Below, one piece after another: positions 43,369 to 52,570 of a stretch of 64,000 bases of DNA. Both the position numbers and the translations under genes were made by a program. Source of the stretch: CAVSUZ01 sp963795415 (lineage in GTDB: Bacteria > Pseudomonadota > Alphaproteobacteria > Acetobacterales > Acetobacteraceae). Positions within the stretch are counted from its first letter, which is position 1, and every line of letters starts with the position of its first letter. The stretch is from the NCBI GenBank assembly GCA_963795415.1, contig CAWCHQ010000003.1, positions 682,001-746,000 of the forward strand, given 5' to 3'. The notes beneath the pieces are model-generated. The model did not search any database and had not been told where the DNA came from. It saw nothing but the letters and a program-made list of their open reading frames with translations.

Positions 43369-44817
43369 TCAGGCCGCCGAGAGCGGACGGGCGACCTCCT
43401 CTAGCGGGCGGCGCTCGGCGCGAACGCCCAGGACGGCAGCGGTGATGGCGCCGATGATCATCAAAACGCCGCCGAGCTGGTAACCCCACATGATGGACAC
43501 GCGCGAGCCGCTTTCGATGAGCGCACCGAACAGCGCAGGCCCAGCGATGCCGCCAAGGGCGGTGCCGAAGGCGTAGAACAGGGCGATCGCAACGGCCCGG
43601 ACCTCCAAGGGAAAGCTTTCACCCACAGTCAGGTAGGCAGAACTGGCGGCGGCGGAGGCGAAGAAAAAGATCACTGTCCAGGCAGCGGTCTGCGCCGTGG
43701 CCGAAAGATCGCCGGTGGCGAACAGCCATCCGGTGATGGCCATCAGAACGCCGGAGATTGCGTAGGTCGAGGCGATCATGGGTCGGCGGCCGATTGTGTC
43801 GAACAGGCGCCCGAGGACGAGGGGGCCGAGAAAGTTGCCGGCGGCAAAGGGCAGGATGAACAGCCCGACGCTATCGGCGGGGACTTTGTAGAAGTCGGTC
43901 AGGATCAGCGCGTAGGTGAAGAATACGGCATTGTAGCAGAAGGCCTGGGTGGCCATGAGCACCACGCCAAGTACGGTGCGCTGACGGTAGAGAGTAAACA
44001 GGGAACGGAAGCCGGCCGCGAACCAGGAGTGAACATCGGTGCGCAGCCTGATCCGGAGCGGGGGAATTTCCGGCAGCTTGCGCCCGGTCTCATGCTCGAC
44101 GCGGGCCTCTATGCCGCTGACGACGGCTTCGGCCTCCTGCGGGCGACCGTGAGTCATGAGCCAGCGGGGGCTTTCGGGAATCCAGCGGCGGAGGAACAGC
44201 ACGATTATCCCCAGAACGCCGCCGATGACGAAGGCTACGCGCCAGCCCCATTCGGGCGGAAGAATGCGCGGATCGAGTACGACAACCGACCCCCCGGCGC
44301 CGATGGCTGCGCCGATCCAGAAGCTGCCATTGATCACCAGGTCGGTGAACCCGCGCTTCCGCGCTGGAATCAGTTCCTGGATGGCGGCGTTGACCGCGGC
44401 ATATTCACCGCCGATCCCCGCGCCGGTCAGGAAGCGGAACAGCGCGAATGACCAGAAATTCCAGGAAGCGCCGGTGGCCAGCGTCGCGAGGACATAAATC
44501 ACCACGGTGACGCTGAACAGCCGCTTGCGGCCGAGCACGTCGGTCAAATACCCGAACACCAATGCGCCGGATACGGCGCCCGCCAGGTAGGCGCTGGCGG
44601 TTGCGCCGACCTGGGTCGCCGACATTCGCAAAACCGGACTGTGGGCAATTGCCGCGGAGAGCGATCCGACCAGCGTTACTTCAAGTCCGTCCAGGATCCA
44701 TGCGATTCCCAGTGCGCAAACAACCAACCAGTGAAATCGCGCCCAGGGCAGCCGGTCCAGGCGCGCCGGGACATCGGTTTCGATTATGTCGGCCGGGCGG
44801 ACGGCTGCTTCCCGCAT
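43369..44817 (-). CDS. MFS transporter (sugar/aromatic-acid:H+ symporter type)
   Basis: A 482-residue, 12-helix major facilitator. MFS signatures are present: GYLTDVLGRKRLF after helix 2, FRFLTGAGIGGEYAAVNAAI in helix 4, and RRWIPESPRWL before the central loop, as in the sugar porter/MHS families. The central cytoplasmic loop carries DVHSWFAAGFRSLF. Its substrate is unknown; nearby dehydratase and SDR genes make a sugar acid possible. A remnant antiporter gene follows. Confidence 0.9.
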   Translation of the reverse strand: MREAAVRPADIIETDVPARLDRLPWARFHWLVVCALGIAWILDGLEVTLVGSLSAAIAHSPVLRMSATQVGATASAYLAGAVSGALVFGYLTDVLGRKRLFSVTVVIYVLATLATGASWNFWSFALFRFLTGAGIGGEYAAVNAAIQELIPARKRGFTDLVINGSFWIGAAIGAGGSVVVLDPRILPPEWGWRVAFVIGGVLGIIVLFLRRWIPESPRWLMTHGRPQEAEAVVSGIEARVEHETGRKLPEIPPLRIRLRTDVHSWFAAGFRSLFTLYRQRTVLGVVLMATQAFCYNAVFFTYALILTDFYKVPADSVGLFILPFAAGNFLGPLVLGRLFDTIGRRPMIASTYAISGVLMAITGWLFATGDLSATAQTAAWTVIFFFASAAASSAYLTVGESFPLEVRAVAIALFYAFGTALGGIAGPALFGALIESGSRVSIMWGYQLGGVLMIIGAITAAVLGVRAERRPLEEVARPLSAA

Positions 44818-44826
44818 CCGTCAGGG

Positions 44827-45261
44827 TTACTGCCTTGGAGCGGTCTCAGGGGGATTGGGGCCGGTTTCAAACCATTTCCCGTGGCTTGTCTGGGTGGGGA
44901 GGGACCCCGCCAGCCGGTTGGCGTTATCGTTCGCCGACTTGCTCCGACCGAAGGCATTCGTGTTGCCATTGCCGAAAGCGGTCGTGCCGAACGCGTTGCC
45001 GTTCGCATGGTTTGCCGGATTCGCGTCGAAGGCATTGGTGTTCCCGTGACCGGCGACCGACCCGCTGGCGCCGTTCTGCCCCGCTGGGGCTGCCCCCGTG
45101 CCGTTAAGAGCATTCGCATTCCAACTCCGCTGCCAGTTGCCGGGGCGGTTCACATGCGGGTGGAGCGGAGGGTTGGGCGTGGCGCCCGGCACGCCCTGCG
45201 CCAGCGCCGGCGCGGCGAACATGAGGCAGAGCGGCGCAACGAAGAACAAACGTCGAATCAT
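44827..45261 (-). CDS. Small exported Asn/Gly-rich protein
   Basis: A 144-residue protein with a clear signal peptide (RRLFFVAPLCLMFAAPALA, cleaved before QGVPG). The mature part is low-complexity and rich in Asn, Gly and Ala, with repeated words GNTNAF, GNAFG, GNGNTNAFG. No family was recognised. ATG 45261 has AAGGAG 8 nt upstream. It is convergent with nothing and lies between the MFS and birA genes on the same strand. It is probably a periplasmic or surface protein. Confidence 0.7.
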   Translation of the reverse strand: MIRRLFFVAPLCLMFAAPALAQGVPGATPNPPLHPHVNRPGNWQRSWNANALNGTGAAPAGQNGASGSVAGHGNTNAFDANPANHANGNAFGTTAFGNGNTNAFGRSKSANDNANRLAGSLPTQTSHGKWFETGPNPPETAPRQ

Positions 45262-45314
45262 GGTGTTGCTCCTTCGCCTCTGAAACGACTGCGTCCAAGC
45301 GCGGTTGCGACGGC

Positions 45315-46001
45315 TCACAAGATCGCCACGTCGCCGGCGAACAGACGCCGTACTCCGTCGTGAGTCATCAGCAGCAGCGCGCCGTCCGTACCTATCCCTG
45401 CAAATCGTCCCTGAACGGACGCGGATCCGGCGACCGACAGCTTCGTGCCGATCGGGTGCGCCCGATGCAGCCAATCGGTGCGGATGGCCCCAAATCCATG
45501 CTCCTGCCACTGCAAAAGCCGCAGCCCCAGCCTCTCCAGAACCTGGGTGCGAGCGTGGGCAGGATCGATTTCGGGCCCCAGACAGGTGACCGGATAGGCG
45601 GTTCCCCTGGGTGCATGGCGCACGTTCACTCCGATCCCGATCAGCACGGCAGAGGCTGACTGCTCGACGAGAATGCCGGAGATTTTGGCGCCGTCCACGA
45701 GTACATCATTGGGCCATTTGAGCATCGGGCGACACGGGACAAGCGCCTGGATCGCATCCCCAACAGCAAGCGCCGCAACGAACCCAAGCCCCGGCGCGCG
45801 CGCGTCGGACACGCCTTGCCGAAGAACGACGGTCATGTGGACGTTTCCGGGCGGACTTGCCCAGCTTCGCCTATGCCGCCCGCGGCCGGCCGTCTGCCTC
45901 GTTGCGCTCACGACCGTGCCATGCGGCGCTCCCTCGGCAACAAGCCTGGCTGCCTCATCCTGGGTCGAGCCGAGGCTGTCGTAGAGGCGGATGCTGAACA
46001 C
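45315..46001 (-). CDS. birA: Biotin--[acetyl-CoA-carboxylase] ligase
   Basis: A 228-residue biotin protein ligase of the short type, lacking the N-terminal DNA-binding domain of E. coli BirA. Biotin/ATP site motifs are present: SLGSTQDEAARL, GRGRHRRSWASPPGN and KWPNDVLVDGAKISGILVE. It joins biotin to the BCCP lysine through biotinyl-AMP. GTG 46001 is preferred as the start since it gives FSIRLYDSLGST at the N-terminus and avoids overlap with the upstream glycosyltransferase gene; the longer frame to 46079 adds low-complexity residues. Confidence 0.9.
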   Translation of the reverse strand: MFSIRLYDSLGSTQDEAARLVAEGAPHGTVVSATRQTAGRGRHRRSWASPPGNVHMTVVLRQGVSDARAPGLGFVAALAVGDAIQALVPCRPMLKWPNDVLVDGAKISGILVEQSASAVLIGIGVNVRHAPRGTAYPVTCLGPEIDPAHARTQVLERLGLRLLQWQEHGFGAIRTDWLHRAHPIGTKLSVAGSASVQGRFAGIGTDGALLLMTHDGVRRLFAGDVAIL

Positions 46002-46014
46002 CGTTGGAGCCCTT

Positions 46015-47481
46015 TTAAGGCGCCCGGCGCAGCCGGATCCCCTTGAATACGGTAACGGGCTGCACCGGCGTGCCATCAAGTGAAATCATCATCTCAGGCT
46101 CCGTCTTGATGGCATCGAACAGAGGTGACAGCTCGCGGCGCACCCGTTCGGGATGGTCCAACGCCAGCACGACGATGTCATGCCCGACATATTCCGAGGC
46201 CGGGTAGGTGAAACCCAGTTCCCGCGCATCCGTGCACAGGCAGGTGGCCGCTACGTCGGGTCCAAGGGCGTAGGCGATTTTTCCGGCATCCCGCCAGTCC
46301 GTGGCCGCGACAACAGCGCCCGGCTGGAGCATGCCCTGAGCCAAAAGTTGACCGCGGAGGCCGGTCCAGTCGATCGCCTCCAGGTCCGGGTCGTGACGGG
46401 CGAAGGCCGTGATGACCGGATGGAGAAAGTTGAGCCGCACCTGGGCAGAAACCAACCCGACCAGTGCGATGACCAGCACGGCCGTTCCCATGATCGCGCC
46501 ACGCATCCGTCGGGTGCTCTCACGTTCGGCAATCCAGGCCCCGAGCAACGGGAACAGCATCAGGTAGCCAGGAGCAGCCCAGTGGAACAGGACGCGGTGC
46601 TCCGACCAGACTGCGACCAGCGCGAACAGAACAATCGGTGGGGCCGCGAGGCAGACCAGGAGCCATCCGCGCCAATTCGTGGTTCGCTGCCGGACGACGG
46701 GAATGCAGGCTGCGATCATCCCGACCCAGATCCAGGGCAGCACGAAGAGCGCCTCGCCCCCGAGCGCCACAAAGAACTGCGCGGGGCGGAAGGCGAAGTT
46801 CCCGGCACGGTCGCCCTGGAAGACGAACGAAGCCCAGCCATGCGCGGCGTTCCACGTGATCACCGGTACAAAGATCGCCGCGGCAGCGGCGGCGGCGAGA
46901 TATGGAGCGGGGTGCACCAGCCAGCGCCGATGGAGGCCGCTCGTTAGAAGGTAAAGAAACGCGCCGCCGATGGTCAGGATGGCGGTGTATTTGGAGAACA
47001 AGGCCAGGCCCGCGCAGATGCCGGCGCCGACCCACCAGCCCCAGGCCACGGCGCCCCGGGCTGCCAGGGCATGCATCAGGCAGAGCGCAGTGCCCAGCAA
47101 TGCGGCGTCGAGCGGGCCGTCCGGCAGCACCCACGTTCCGGTCGTCACGCCGAATACCGGCGACAGGTTGAACGCCACCGCTGCCCAGAGCCCCGCGCGC
47201 TCGCCCGCAACTGCCACGCCAAGGCGGTACATGAGCCAGGTGGAAACCGCGAAACAGAGAATGAACGGCGTCCGAACCGCCAGCGGCAATTCCACACCGA
47301 ACAGATGCGCGGCGGCCCATTGCATCCACCAGGAAGCGGGTGGGTGGTCGAAATACCCCCAGCGGATCACGCGTCCGGCCGCGACCATGTAGCTCTCGTC
47401 AACGCCTAGTCCGAGCGCCCAGGCGAACCCGACGCGGAGCAGGGTGGCAAACAGGAGGAGCGCAAGGACCGTTCTTCCCAT
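46015..47481 (-). CDS. Glycosyltransferase family 39-like membrane protein (ArnT/PMT type)
   Basis: A 488-residue GT-C glycosyltransferase with about ten membrane helices. The first periplasmic loop has the catalytic Asp-Glu in LGVDESYMVAAGRVIRWGYF. Further family text is WVLPDGPLDAALLGTALCL and LFSKYTAILTIGGAFLYLL. Members transfer sugars from polyprenyl-phosphate donors to lipid A or other acceptors in the periplasm. ATG 47481 gives MGRTVLALLLFATLLRVGF as the first helix; a longer start adds a polar stretch. It lies just upstream of birA on the same strand with a 13-bp gap. Confidence 0.85.
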   Translation of the reverse strand: MGRTVLALLLFATLLRVGFAWALGLGVDESYMVAAGRVIRWGYFDHPPASWWMQWAAAHLFGVELPLAVRTPFILCFAVSTWLMYRLGVAVAGERAGLWAAVAFNLSPVFGVTTGTWVLPDGPLDAALLGTALCLMHALAARGAVAWGWWVGAGICAGLALFSKYTAILTIGGAFLYLLTSGLHRRWLVHPAPYLAAAAAAAIFVPVITWNAAHGWASFVFQGDRAGNFAFRPAQFFVALGGEALFVLPWIWVGMIAACIPVVRQRTTNWRGWLLVCLAAPPIVLFALVAVWSEHRVLFHWAAPGYLMLFPLLGAWIAERESTRRMRGAIMGTAVLVIALVGLVSAQVRLNFLHPVITAFARHDPDLEAIDWTGLRGQLLAQGMLQPGAVVAATDWRDAGKIAYALGPDVAATCLCTDARELGFTYPASEYVGHDIVVLALDHPERVRRELSPLFDAIKTEPEMMISLDGTPVQPVTVFKGIRLRRAP

Positions 47482-47593
47482 CGAACCGGTCTGTGCACCG
47501 ATCTGGCAATCTTCCTGGAAAAGACGCGGGTCATCGGCACGGCTTCCATCCGCGCGCGCCCCCTCCAGCAGAGGAAGGCGGGATGCCGCCGGA

Positions 47594-48441
47594 TCAGCCC
47601 TCAACAATGCGTTGCGTCTGGACCCCGAGTCCTTCGACCGACAGACGCATCGTCTGGCCAGGCTTGAGGAAGATCGGCTCCGGCTTTTTCCCGGAACCCA
47701 CCCCCGGAGGCGTTCCGGTTGAAATGATGTCGCCGGGATAAAGCGTGATGAAGTGGCTGATGTAGCTGACCAGCTTTCGGCAATCGAAGATCATCGTTTT
47801 CGTGTGGCCGTCCTGCATCCGCTTGCCATCAACTTCGGTCCACATGCGGAGGTTCTGCGGGTCCGGCACCTCGTCCTTCGTAACCACCCAGGGACCGGTT
47901 GGGCCAAACGTGTCGCAGCCCTTGCCCTTGTCCCAGGTGCCGCCGCGTTCCAGCTGGAATTCGCGCTCGGATACATCGTTGCAGACGCAATAACCTGCGA
48001 CATACTGGTCCCATTCATGCGCGGCGACATAGCGGGCCTTTTTGCCGATAACGATGCCCAGCTCGACTTCCCAATCCAGCTTCTTCGAGCCGTGCGGCAT
48101 GATCACGTCGTCGTTCGGCCCGGAGAGCGCGCCCAAGGATTTCAGGAAGATGATCGGCTCTTTCGGGATCGGCATCCCGGTTTCCTCCGCGTGGTCCGAG
48201 TAATTGAGGCCGACGCAGATATAGTTCACCGGCCGCGCGACGCAGGAGACCAAGCCGGACATGTGGGATCGATCTTGGGCAGGGTCCTGGGCTCTACGCT
48301 TCGGATCATCGCCAGGGCGGCGTCCGACAGCGCGAACCCGTCGATGTCCCGCACGACAGAGGACAGGCAGCGGATGTCGCCGTTGCTGTCGAGCAGTCCA
48401 GGCTTCTCAGCCCCTGGCGGACCGTAACGAAGAAGTTTCAT
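47594..48441 (-). CDS. Fumarylacetoacetate hydrolase-family protein (2,4-diketo-3-deoxy-sugar-acid hydrolase type), frameshifted
   Basis: About 282 residues. The N-terminal part (KLLRYGPPGAEKPGLLDSNG) and the catalytic FAH domain are in different frames. The FAH domain includes YICVGLNYSDHAEETG, DWEVELGIVIGKKARYV, GYCVCNDVSEREFQLERGG, and PGDIISTGTPPGVG. The junction near 48258-48266 (GGG on the plus strand) needs one indel. Metal-binding acidic residues are retained. With the adjoining SDR and IlvD-type dehydratase, the best guess is hydrolysis of a 2,4-diketo-3-deoxy sugar acid to pyruvate and a hydroxyacid. ATG 48441 has GGGAG upstream. Confidence 0.85.
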
Positions 48442-48543
48442 AGGCAACTCCCGTTCATGCAGCAATGAGGACCGGCAGATTGAACCGACCTCCGCCCGAG
48501 ATTGCTTCGGACCTTCGGCCCTCGCAATGACGGCGGGTTGAAC

Positions 48544-49308
48544 TTACAATGTCATCCCACCATCGATCACGACCGACTGCCCGGTCACGAACTGCGCCTC
48601 GTCACTCGCCAGATAGACCGCAAGCGCCGCGATCTCCTCCGGCGTGCCCATCCGGCCCATCGGCTGCCGTGCGATGAACGCAGCCCTGGCCGCCTCCTCA
48701 GATCCTGCCTCCGACGCGTTGGATGCGATCCGCTCGTCCAGGCTTGGGGTGTGCACGGTGCCCGGACAAATGCAGTTACAGCGGATCCCCTTCGATATGA
48801 AATCCGCCGCAACCGACCTCGTCAGACCGATTACAGCAGCTTTTGTCGCCGAATAGACGCAGCGGTTCACCACGCCCTTCACGCTGCTTGCCACCGAGGC
48901 CATGTTGATGATCGATCCGCCGCCGCGTTCCAGCATCCCTGGCAGGAAAGCCTGCATGGTCAAAAACATCGACCGGGCATTCAGCTGAAACCCGAACTCC
49001 CAATCCTCGACCGAGGCCTCCAGCACTGTGCCCTGATGCACAAAGCCCGCACAGTTGAACAGGATATCAACCGGCCCTGCATCGTCGGCTGCGTCCGCGA
49101 TATCCGCGGCGTGCAGCACATTCAGCCTGGCGGTCCTGATGTGGTCTGACGCGATCTGGTGCAGCAGCTCCTCGTTGATATCGGTGGCGATAACTCGTGC
49201 ACCCTCGGCGGCGAATGCCAGGGCGGTCGCTCGCCCGATACCCTGCGCGGCCGCAGTGACGAAAGCGGTCTTGCCGTCCAGGCGTCCGGGTTTCAGCCCA
49301 TTTGCCAT
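48544..49308 (-). CDS. SDR-family oxidoreductase (2-keto-3-deoxy-sugar-acid 4-dehydrogenase type)
   Basis: A 254-residue classical SDR. NAD(P) motif is VTAAAQGIGRATALAFA, then FNCAGFVHQG, SIINMASVASSVKG and the catalytic CVYSATKAAV. The C-terminus FVTGQSVVIDGGMTL is typical. The start ATG overlaps the dehydratase stop by 1 nt. In the L-fucose and L-rhamnose diketo pathways an SDR oxidises C4 of the 2-keto-3-deoxy acid; this gene's position between the dehydratase and the FAH hydrolase fits that step, though substrate identity is inferred. Confidence 0.87.
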   Translation of the reverse strand: MANGLKPGRLDGKTAFVTAAAQGIGRATALAFAAEGARVIATDINEELLHQIASDHIRTARLNVLHAADIADAADDAGPVDILFNCAGFVHQGTVLEASVEDWEFGFQLNARSMFLTMQAFLPGMLERGGGSIINMASVASSVKGVVNRCVYSATKAAVIGLTRSVAADFISKGIRCNCICPGTVHTPSLDERIASNASEAGSEEAARAAFIARQPMGRMGTPEEIAALAVYLASDEAQFVTGQSVVIDGGMTL

Positions 49309-51110
49309 CAGTGGTTGTTCCTCAATTCACCGCGTGTTTCGATGACGTTCAGATACAGCGTCGCGGGCTCCAGGCAGGCGCCGGTGCCCAGTTGCCCCAC
49401 CATCGAGCGGTAGATTTCCTCCCACGGTGTCTTGTGATCCGGCTTTGCCGGCTTCCACGCCGCTCGACGCGCTTCGAGTTCGCCCGCCGGAAGCAGCACA
49501 TCGACCTTGCGATTGTTCAGATCGATACGGATCTTATCCCCGGTCTTCAGCAGCGCCAGACCGCCGCCAACCGCGGCTTCCGGCGTGACGTTGAGGATCG
49601 ACGGGCTGCCGGAGGTCCCTGACTGGCGCCCATCACCCATCGTGGGCAAAGTCTGAACACCCTGCTTCAACAGACTGGCGGGAGGCTGCATGTTCACCAC
49701 TTCGGCGCTCCCGGGATAGCCCACCGGGCCGCAGTTGCGGATGACCAGCACGGACTGGTCATCGCAGCCGAGATCGGGGTCCTCGATGCGCTCGTGGTAG
49801 TCCTCCGGGCCTTCGAAGACGATCGCCTTTCCTTCGAACACGTTCGGCCGGTCCGGATGGGAGAGGAAGCGCTTACGGAAATCCTGGTCGATGACGCTGA
49901 TCTTCATCACCGCGCTGTCGAACAGGTTGCCGGACATGACAACGTAACCGGCTGCCTCCTTCAGCGGCTTGCTATAGGGGCGGATGACCTCCCGATCGGG
50001 CTCCGGCACGTCTTCAAGGTTTTGCGCGACGGTGCGGCCGGTGACTGTCATGGCGTCGCCGTGCAACTTGCCGGCATTCAGCAGTTCCTTGAGCACGGCG
50101 GGCACGCCACCGGCGCGATGGAACGCCTCACCCAGAAAACGACCGGCAGGCTGCAGATCCACCAACAGCGGAATGTCCGGGCCCAGGCGCTGCCAGTCCT
50201 CGACCGTATGGTCAACGCCCATGTGGCGGGCGATCGCCACCATGTGGATTGGACAATTCGAGGAAGCCCCGAGGGCGGCCGCGGCGACCACGGCGTTTTC
50301 GAACGCCTTCCTGGTCATGATGTCCGAGGGGCGGAGATTCTCGTGCACCATCTCCACGATGCGCCGGCCGGTGGCGTACGCCATCTGGCCGCGTTCACGG
50401 TATGGGCCAGGAATAGCCGCGCAGCCCGGCAACGACATCCCGAGCGTCTCCGCCAGCGAATTCATCGAGGTGGCGGTGCCCATCGTGTTGCAATGGCCCA
50501 CCGACGGCGCCGAGGAGGCCACCATCTTCATGAACTCCTCGTAGTCGATTTTGCCCTCCGCGTAGAGCTTGCGGCCTTCCCAGACGATGGTGCCGGAACC
50601 GGAAAGGCGGCCCTGCCACCAGCCGTCGAGCATCGGTCCGCCGGACAGCACGATGGCTGGGATATTCACCGTGGCCGCGCCCATCAGGCAGGCAGGCGTG
50701 GTCTTGTCGCACCCTGTGGTCAGAACAACGCCGTCGATCGGGTAGCCGTGCAGGACCTCCACCAGCCCCAGATACGCAAGATTGCGGTCCAGCGCGGCGG
50801 TGGGACGCTTGCCGGTTTCCTGGATCGGGTGCAGCGGAAACTCCAGCGGAATGCCGCCGGCGTCGCGGATGCCGTCGCGAACGCGGCGCGCCAGGTCCAG
50901 ATGGTGTCGGTTGCAAGGGGCCAGGTCGGAGCCGGTCTGGGCGATGCCGATGATCGGTTTGCCGCCCTGCAGCTCTTCACGGGTGATCCCGTAATTCAGG
51001 TAACGCTCGACATACAACGCCGTCATCGCAGGGTCGGCGGGGTTGTCGAACCACCGGCGGCTGCGCAGTCGCCCGTCGGGGTTTGAGTCGTTGCCGTTGC
51101 CCTTGGCCAT
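49308..51110 (-). CDS. IlvD/Edd-family sugar-acid dehydratase
   Basis: A 600-residue Fe-S dehydratase in the IlvD/EDD superfamily, similar in layout to L-arabinonate, D-xylonate or L-fuconate dehydratases. Cluster cysteines lie in SDLAPCNRHH, TTGCDKTTPACLMG and SSAPSVGHCNTMGTATSMNS. The C-terminal block MGDGRQSGTSGSPSILNVTP is a family signature. It converts an aldonic acid to its 2-keto-3-deoxy acid. It is the first gene of the dehydratase-SDR-FAH operon (1-nt overlap with the SDR gene), so it likely feeds the C4 dehydrogenase. Confidence 0.92.
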   Translation of the reverse strand: MAKGNGNDSNPDGRLRSRRWFDNPADPAMTALYVERYLNYGITREELQGGKPIIGIAQTGSDLAPCNRHHLDLARRVRDGIRDAGGIPLEFPLHPIQETGKRPTAALDRNLAYLGLVEVLHGYPIDGVVLTTGCDKTTPACLMGAATVNIPAIVLSGGPMLDGWWQGRLSGSGTIVWEGRKLYAEGKIDYEEFMKMVASSAPSVGHCNTMGTATSMNSLAETLGMSLPGCAAIPGPYRERGQMAYATGRRIVEMVHENLRPSDIMTRKAFENAVVAAAALGASSNCPIHMVAIARHMGVDHTVEDWQRLGPDIPLLVDLQPAGRFLGEAFHRAGGVPAVLKELLNAGKLHGDAMTVTGRTVAQNLEDVPEPDREVIRPYSKPLKEAAGYVVMSGNLFDSAVMKISVIDQDFRKRFLSHPDRPNVFEGKAIVFEGPEDYHERIEDPDLGCDDQSVLVIRNCGPVGYPGSAEVVNMQPPASLLKQGVQTLPTMGDGRQSGTSGSPSILNVTPEAAVGGGLALLKTGDKIRIDLNNRKVDVLLPAGELEARRAAWKPAKPDHKTPWEEIYRSMVGQLGTGACLEPATLYLNVIETRGELRNNH

Positions 51111-51208
51111 GGATTTGCCTCCCCTCCCGCGCGGGCGGAAACTGCGCGCGCCCGCTGCTTTCTGTCAACGCGAGCACCTGGTCGGAGGCAGGCCCTTGGA
51201 ACTCGGCG

Positions 51209-52330
51209 TCAGGCGGCGATTACGCCCCGCCGCACCTGATCTTCCTCGATGGCGCGAAACAGGGCGCTGAAATTGCCCTCCCCGAAGCCTTCGTCGCCCT
51301 TGCGCTGGATGAACTCGAAGAAAATCGGACCGAGCAGGGTGGCGGAGAAGATCTGTAGTAGCACCTTGGTCATTTTGCCGGCCTTGTCACCCAGTGCAAC
51401 GGCGCCCTCCCCGTCTATCAGAATGCCGTTTCGCCGCAGCCTCTCCAGATCCTCACCATGTTCCGGAATGCGCTGCTCCACCTGCTCGTAGTACGTCTCC
51501 GGAGGTTGCGGCATGAACGCCACGCCGTCTTTGCGCAACGCCTCGACTGCCGCGCAGACATCTCGGCAGCCGAACGCGATGTGCTGGATGCCTTCGCCTT
51601 TGTAGGCGCGCAGATATTCCTCGATCTGGCTGTGCTCGTCGGCGGATTCGTTGATGGGGATTCTTATCTTCCCATCCGGACTGCAGAGGGCGCGTGAATA
51701 AAGCCCGGTGTATTCGCCCTTTATCGTGAAATAGCGGATCTCGCGGAAGCTGAAAAGGCGCCGATAGAAATCCGCCCAGTAATCCATCCGGCCACGGCCG
51801 ACATTGTGCGTCAGGTGATCGACGAAATAGAGTCCGTGACCGTCCGGAGATGGATTGCTCGGGCCGTTCCACCGGAAGTCCGGATCGAAAGCCGAACCCT
51901 TCGCTCCATACCGGTCCACCAGATAAATCAGGCTGCCACCGATGCCTTCGATAGCTGGCACGTCCAGAGTCTTTCGGCCCTCCTCCGGGTTTGCGGGCGT
52001 GGCCCCGAGCTCCAGCGCGCGCTTGAACGCATGCTGGGCGTCGGCGACCTGAAATCCCATGGAAGGCGCGCAAGGACCGTGCTTCTGCACAAATCCCGCA
52101 GCGTGGCTGCCGGAATCCGCGTTGGCCAGCAGATTTATTCCTCCCTGCCGCCAAAGGGTGATGTTCCTGGTCCGATGCTTTGCGACGCAGGCAAACCCCA
52201 GGAGCCGGAACAGCGCCTGCAATGTGTCGTATTGCGGATGTGCAAACTCGACAAAGGCAAAACCGTCGGTGCCCATCGGATTGTCCGGCGTGATCCGGGC
52301 GGGGGGCGCGTCGTGCGGGAAGGGACCCAT
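51209..52330 (-). CDS. 4-hydroxyphenylpyruvate dioxygenase-like protein
   Basis: A 373-residue vicinal-oxygen-chelate dioxygenase. The Fe(II) triad is visible: His in YFVDHLTHNVG, His in GIQHIAFGCRD, and Glu in IFFEFIQRKGDEGFGEGNF, the HPPD C-terminal signature. It converts 4-hydroxyphenylpyruvate to homogentisate in tyrosine degradation. ATG 52330 has GGAGG 5 nt upstream; longer frames to 52486 add unconserved residues. Homogentisate dioxygenase is not in the window. The FAH-family gene at 47594 is more like a sugar-acid hydrolase than fumarylacetoacetase. Confidence 0.92.
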   Translation of the reverse strand: MGPFPHDAPPARITPDNPMGTDGFAFVEFAHPQYDTLQALFRLLGFACVAKHRTRNITLWRQGGINLLANADSGSHAAGFVQKHGPCAPSMGFQVADAQHAFKRALELGATPANPEEGRKTLDVPAIEGIGGSLIYLVDRYGAKGSAFDPDFRWNGPSNPSPDGHGLYFVDHLTHNVGRGRMDYWADFYRRLFSFREIRYFTIKGEYTGLYSRALCSPDGKIRIPINESADEHSQIEEYLRAYKGEGIQHIAFGCRDVCAAVEALRKDGVAFMPQPPETYYEQVEQRIPEHGEDLERLRRNGILIDGEGAVALGDKAGKMTKVLLQIFSATLLGPIFFEFIQRKGDEGFGEGNFSALFRAIEEDQVRRGVIAA

Positions 52331-52467
52331 CCCAACCTCCGTTGGTTCTTGCGGTACAGCGTAGGTGGGGCGGCCATCCGGCCCGCGAAACCCCGGCCGT
52401 TGTGATAGCTTGGCGACCGATCCCCGCCATGCTCCCTTCGGTTGTTCAGGCCGCTTAAGCAGACATT

Positions 52468-52559
52468 CGTGGCTTGTACCACGCAAGTCTGCTTAGAAGT
52501 TGTTGAAGACGCATCATCTTATCGGCGGAGCGCCGAAGCGCTCCGCCGGATGATGCTTA
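52468..52559. repeat. 92-bp dispersed structured element, copy 2, in the 5' leader of the TDT transporter
   Basis: Matches 26753-26844 at 87 of 92 positions. The main hairpin is improved: inner arms GGCGGAGCGC and GCGCTCCGCC pair perfectly (10 bp, loop CGAA), closed by GCATCAT/ATGATGC. It ends 2 nt before the AGGAGG of the transporter gene, so the structure sits immediately upstream of the ribosome-binding site. Confidence 0.85.
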
Positions 52560-52570
52560 AAGGAGGGACC

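Noticed and set aside
47594..48441. Fumarylacetoacetase of tyrosine degradation paired with HPPD
   Set aside because: Sequence style and operon with IlvD dehydratase and SDR fit a sugar-acid diketo hydrolase better; no homogentisate dioxygenase is present.
49794..51086. 430-residue plus-strand open frame
   Set aside because: Fully antisense to the IlvD-type dehydratase gene, which has conserved Fe-S motifs.
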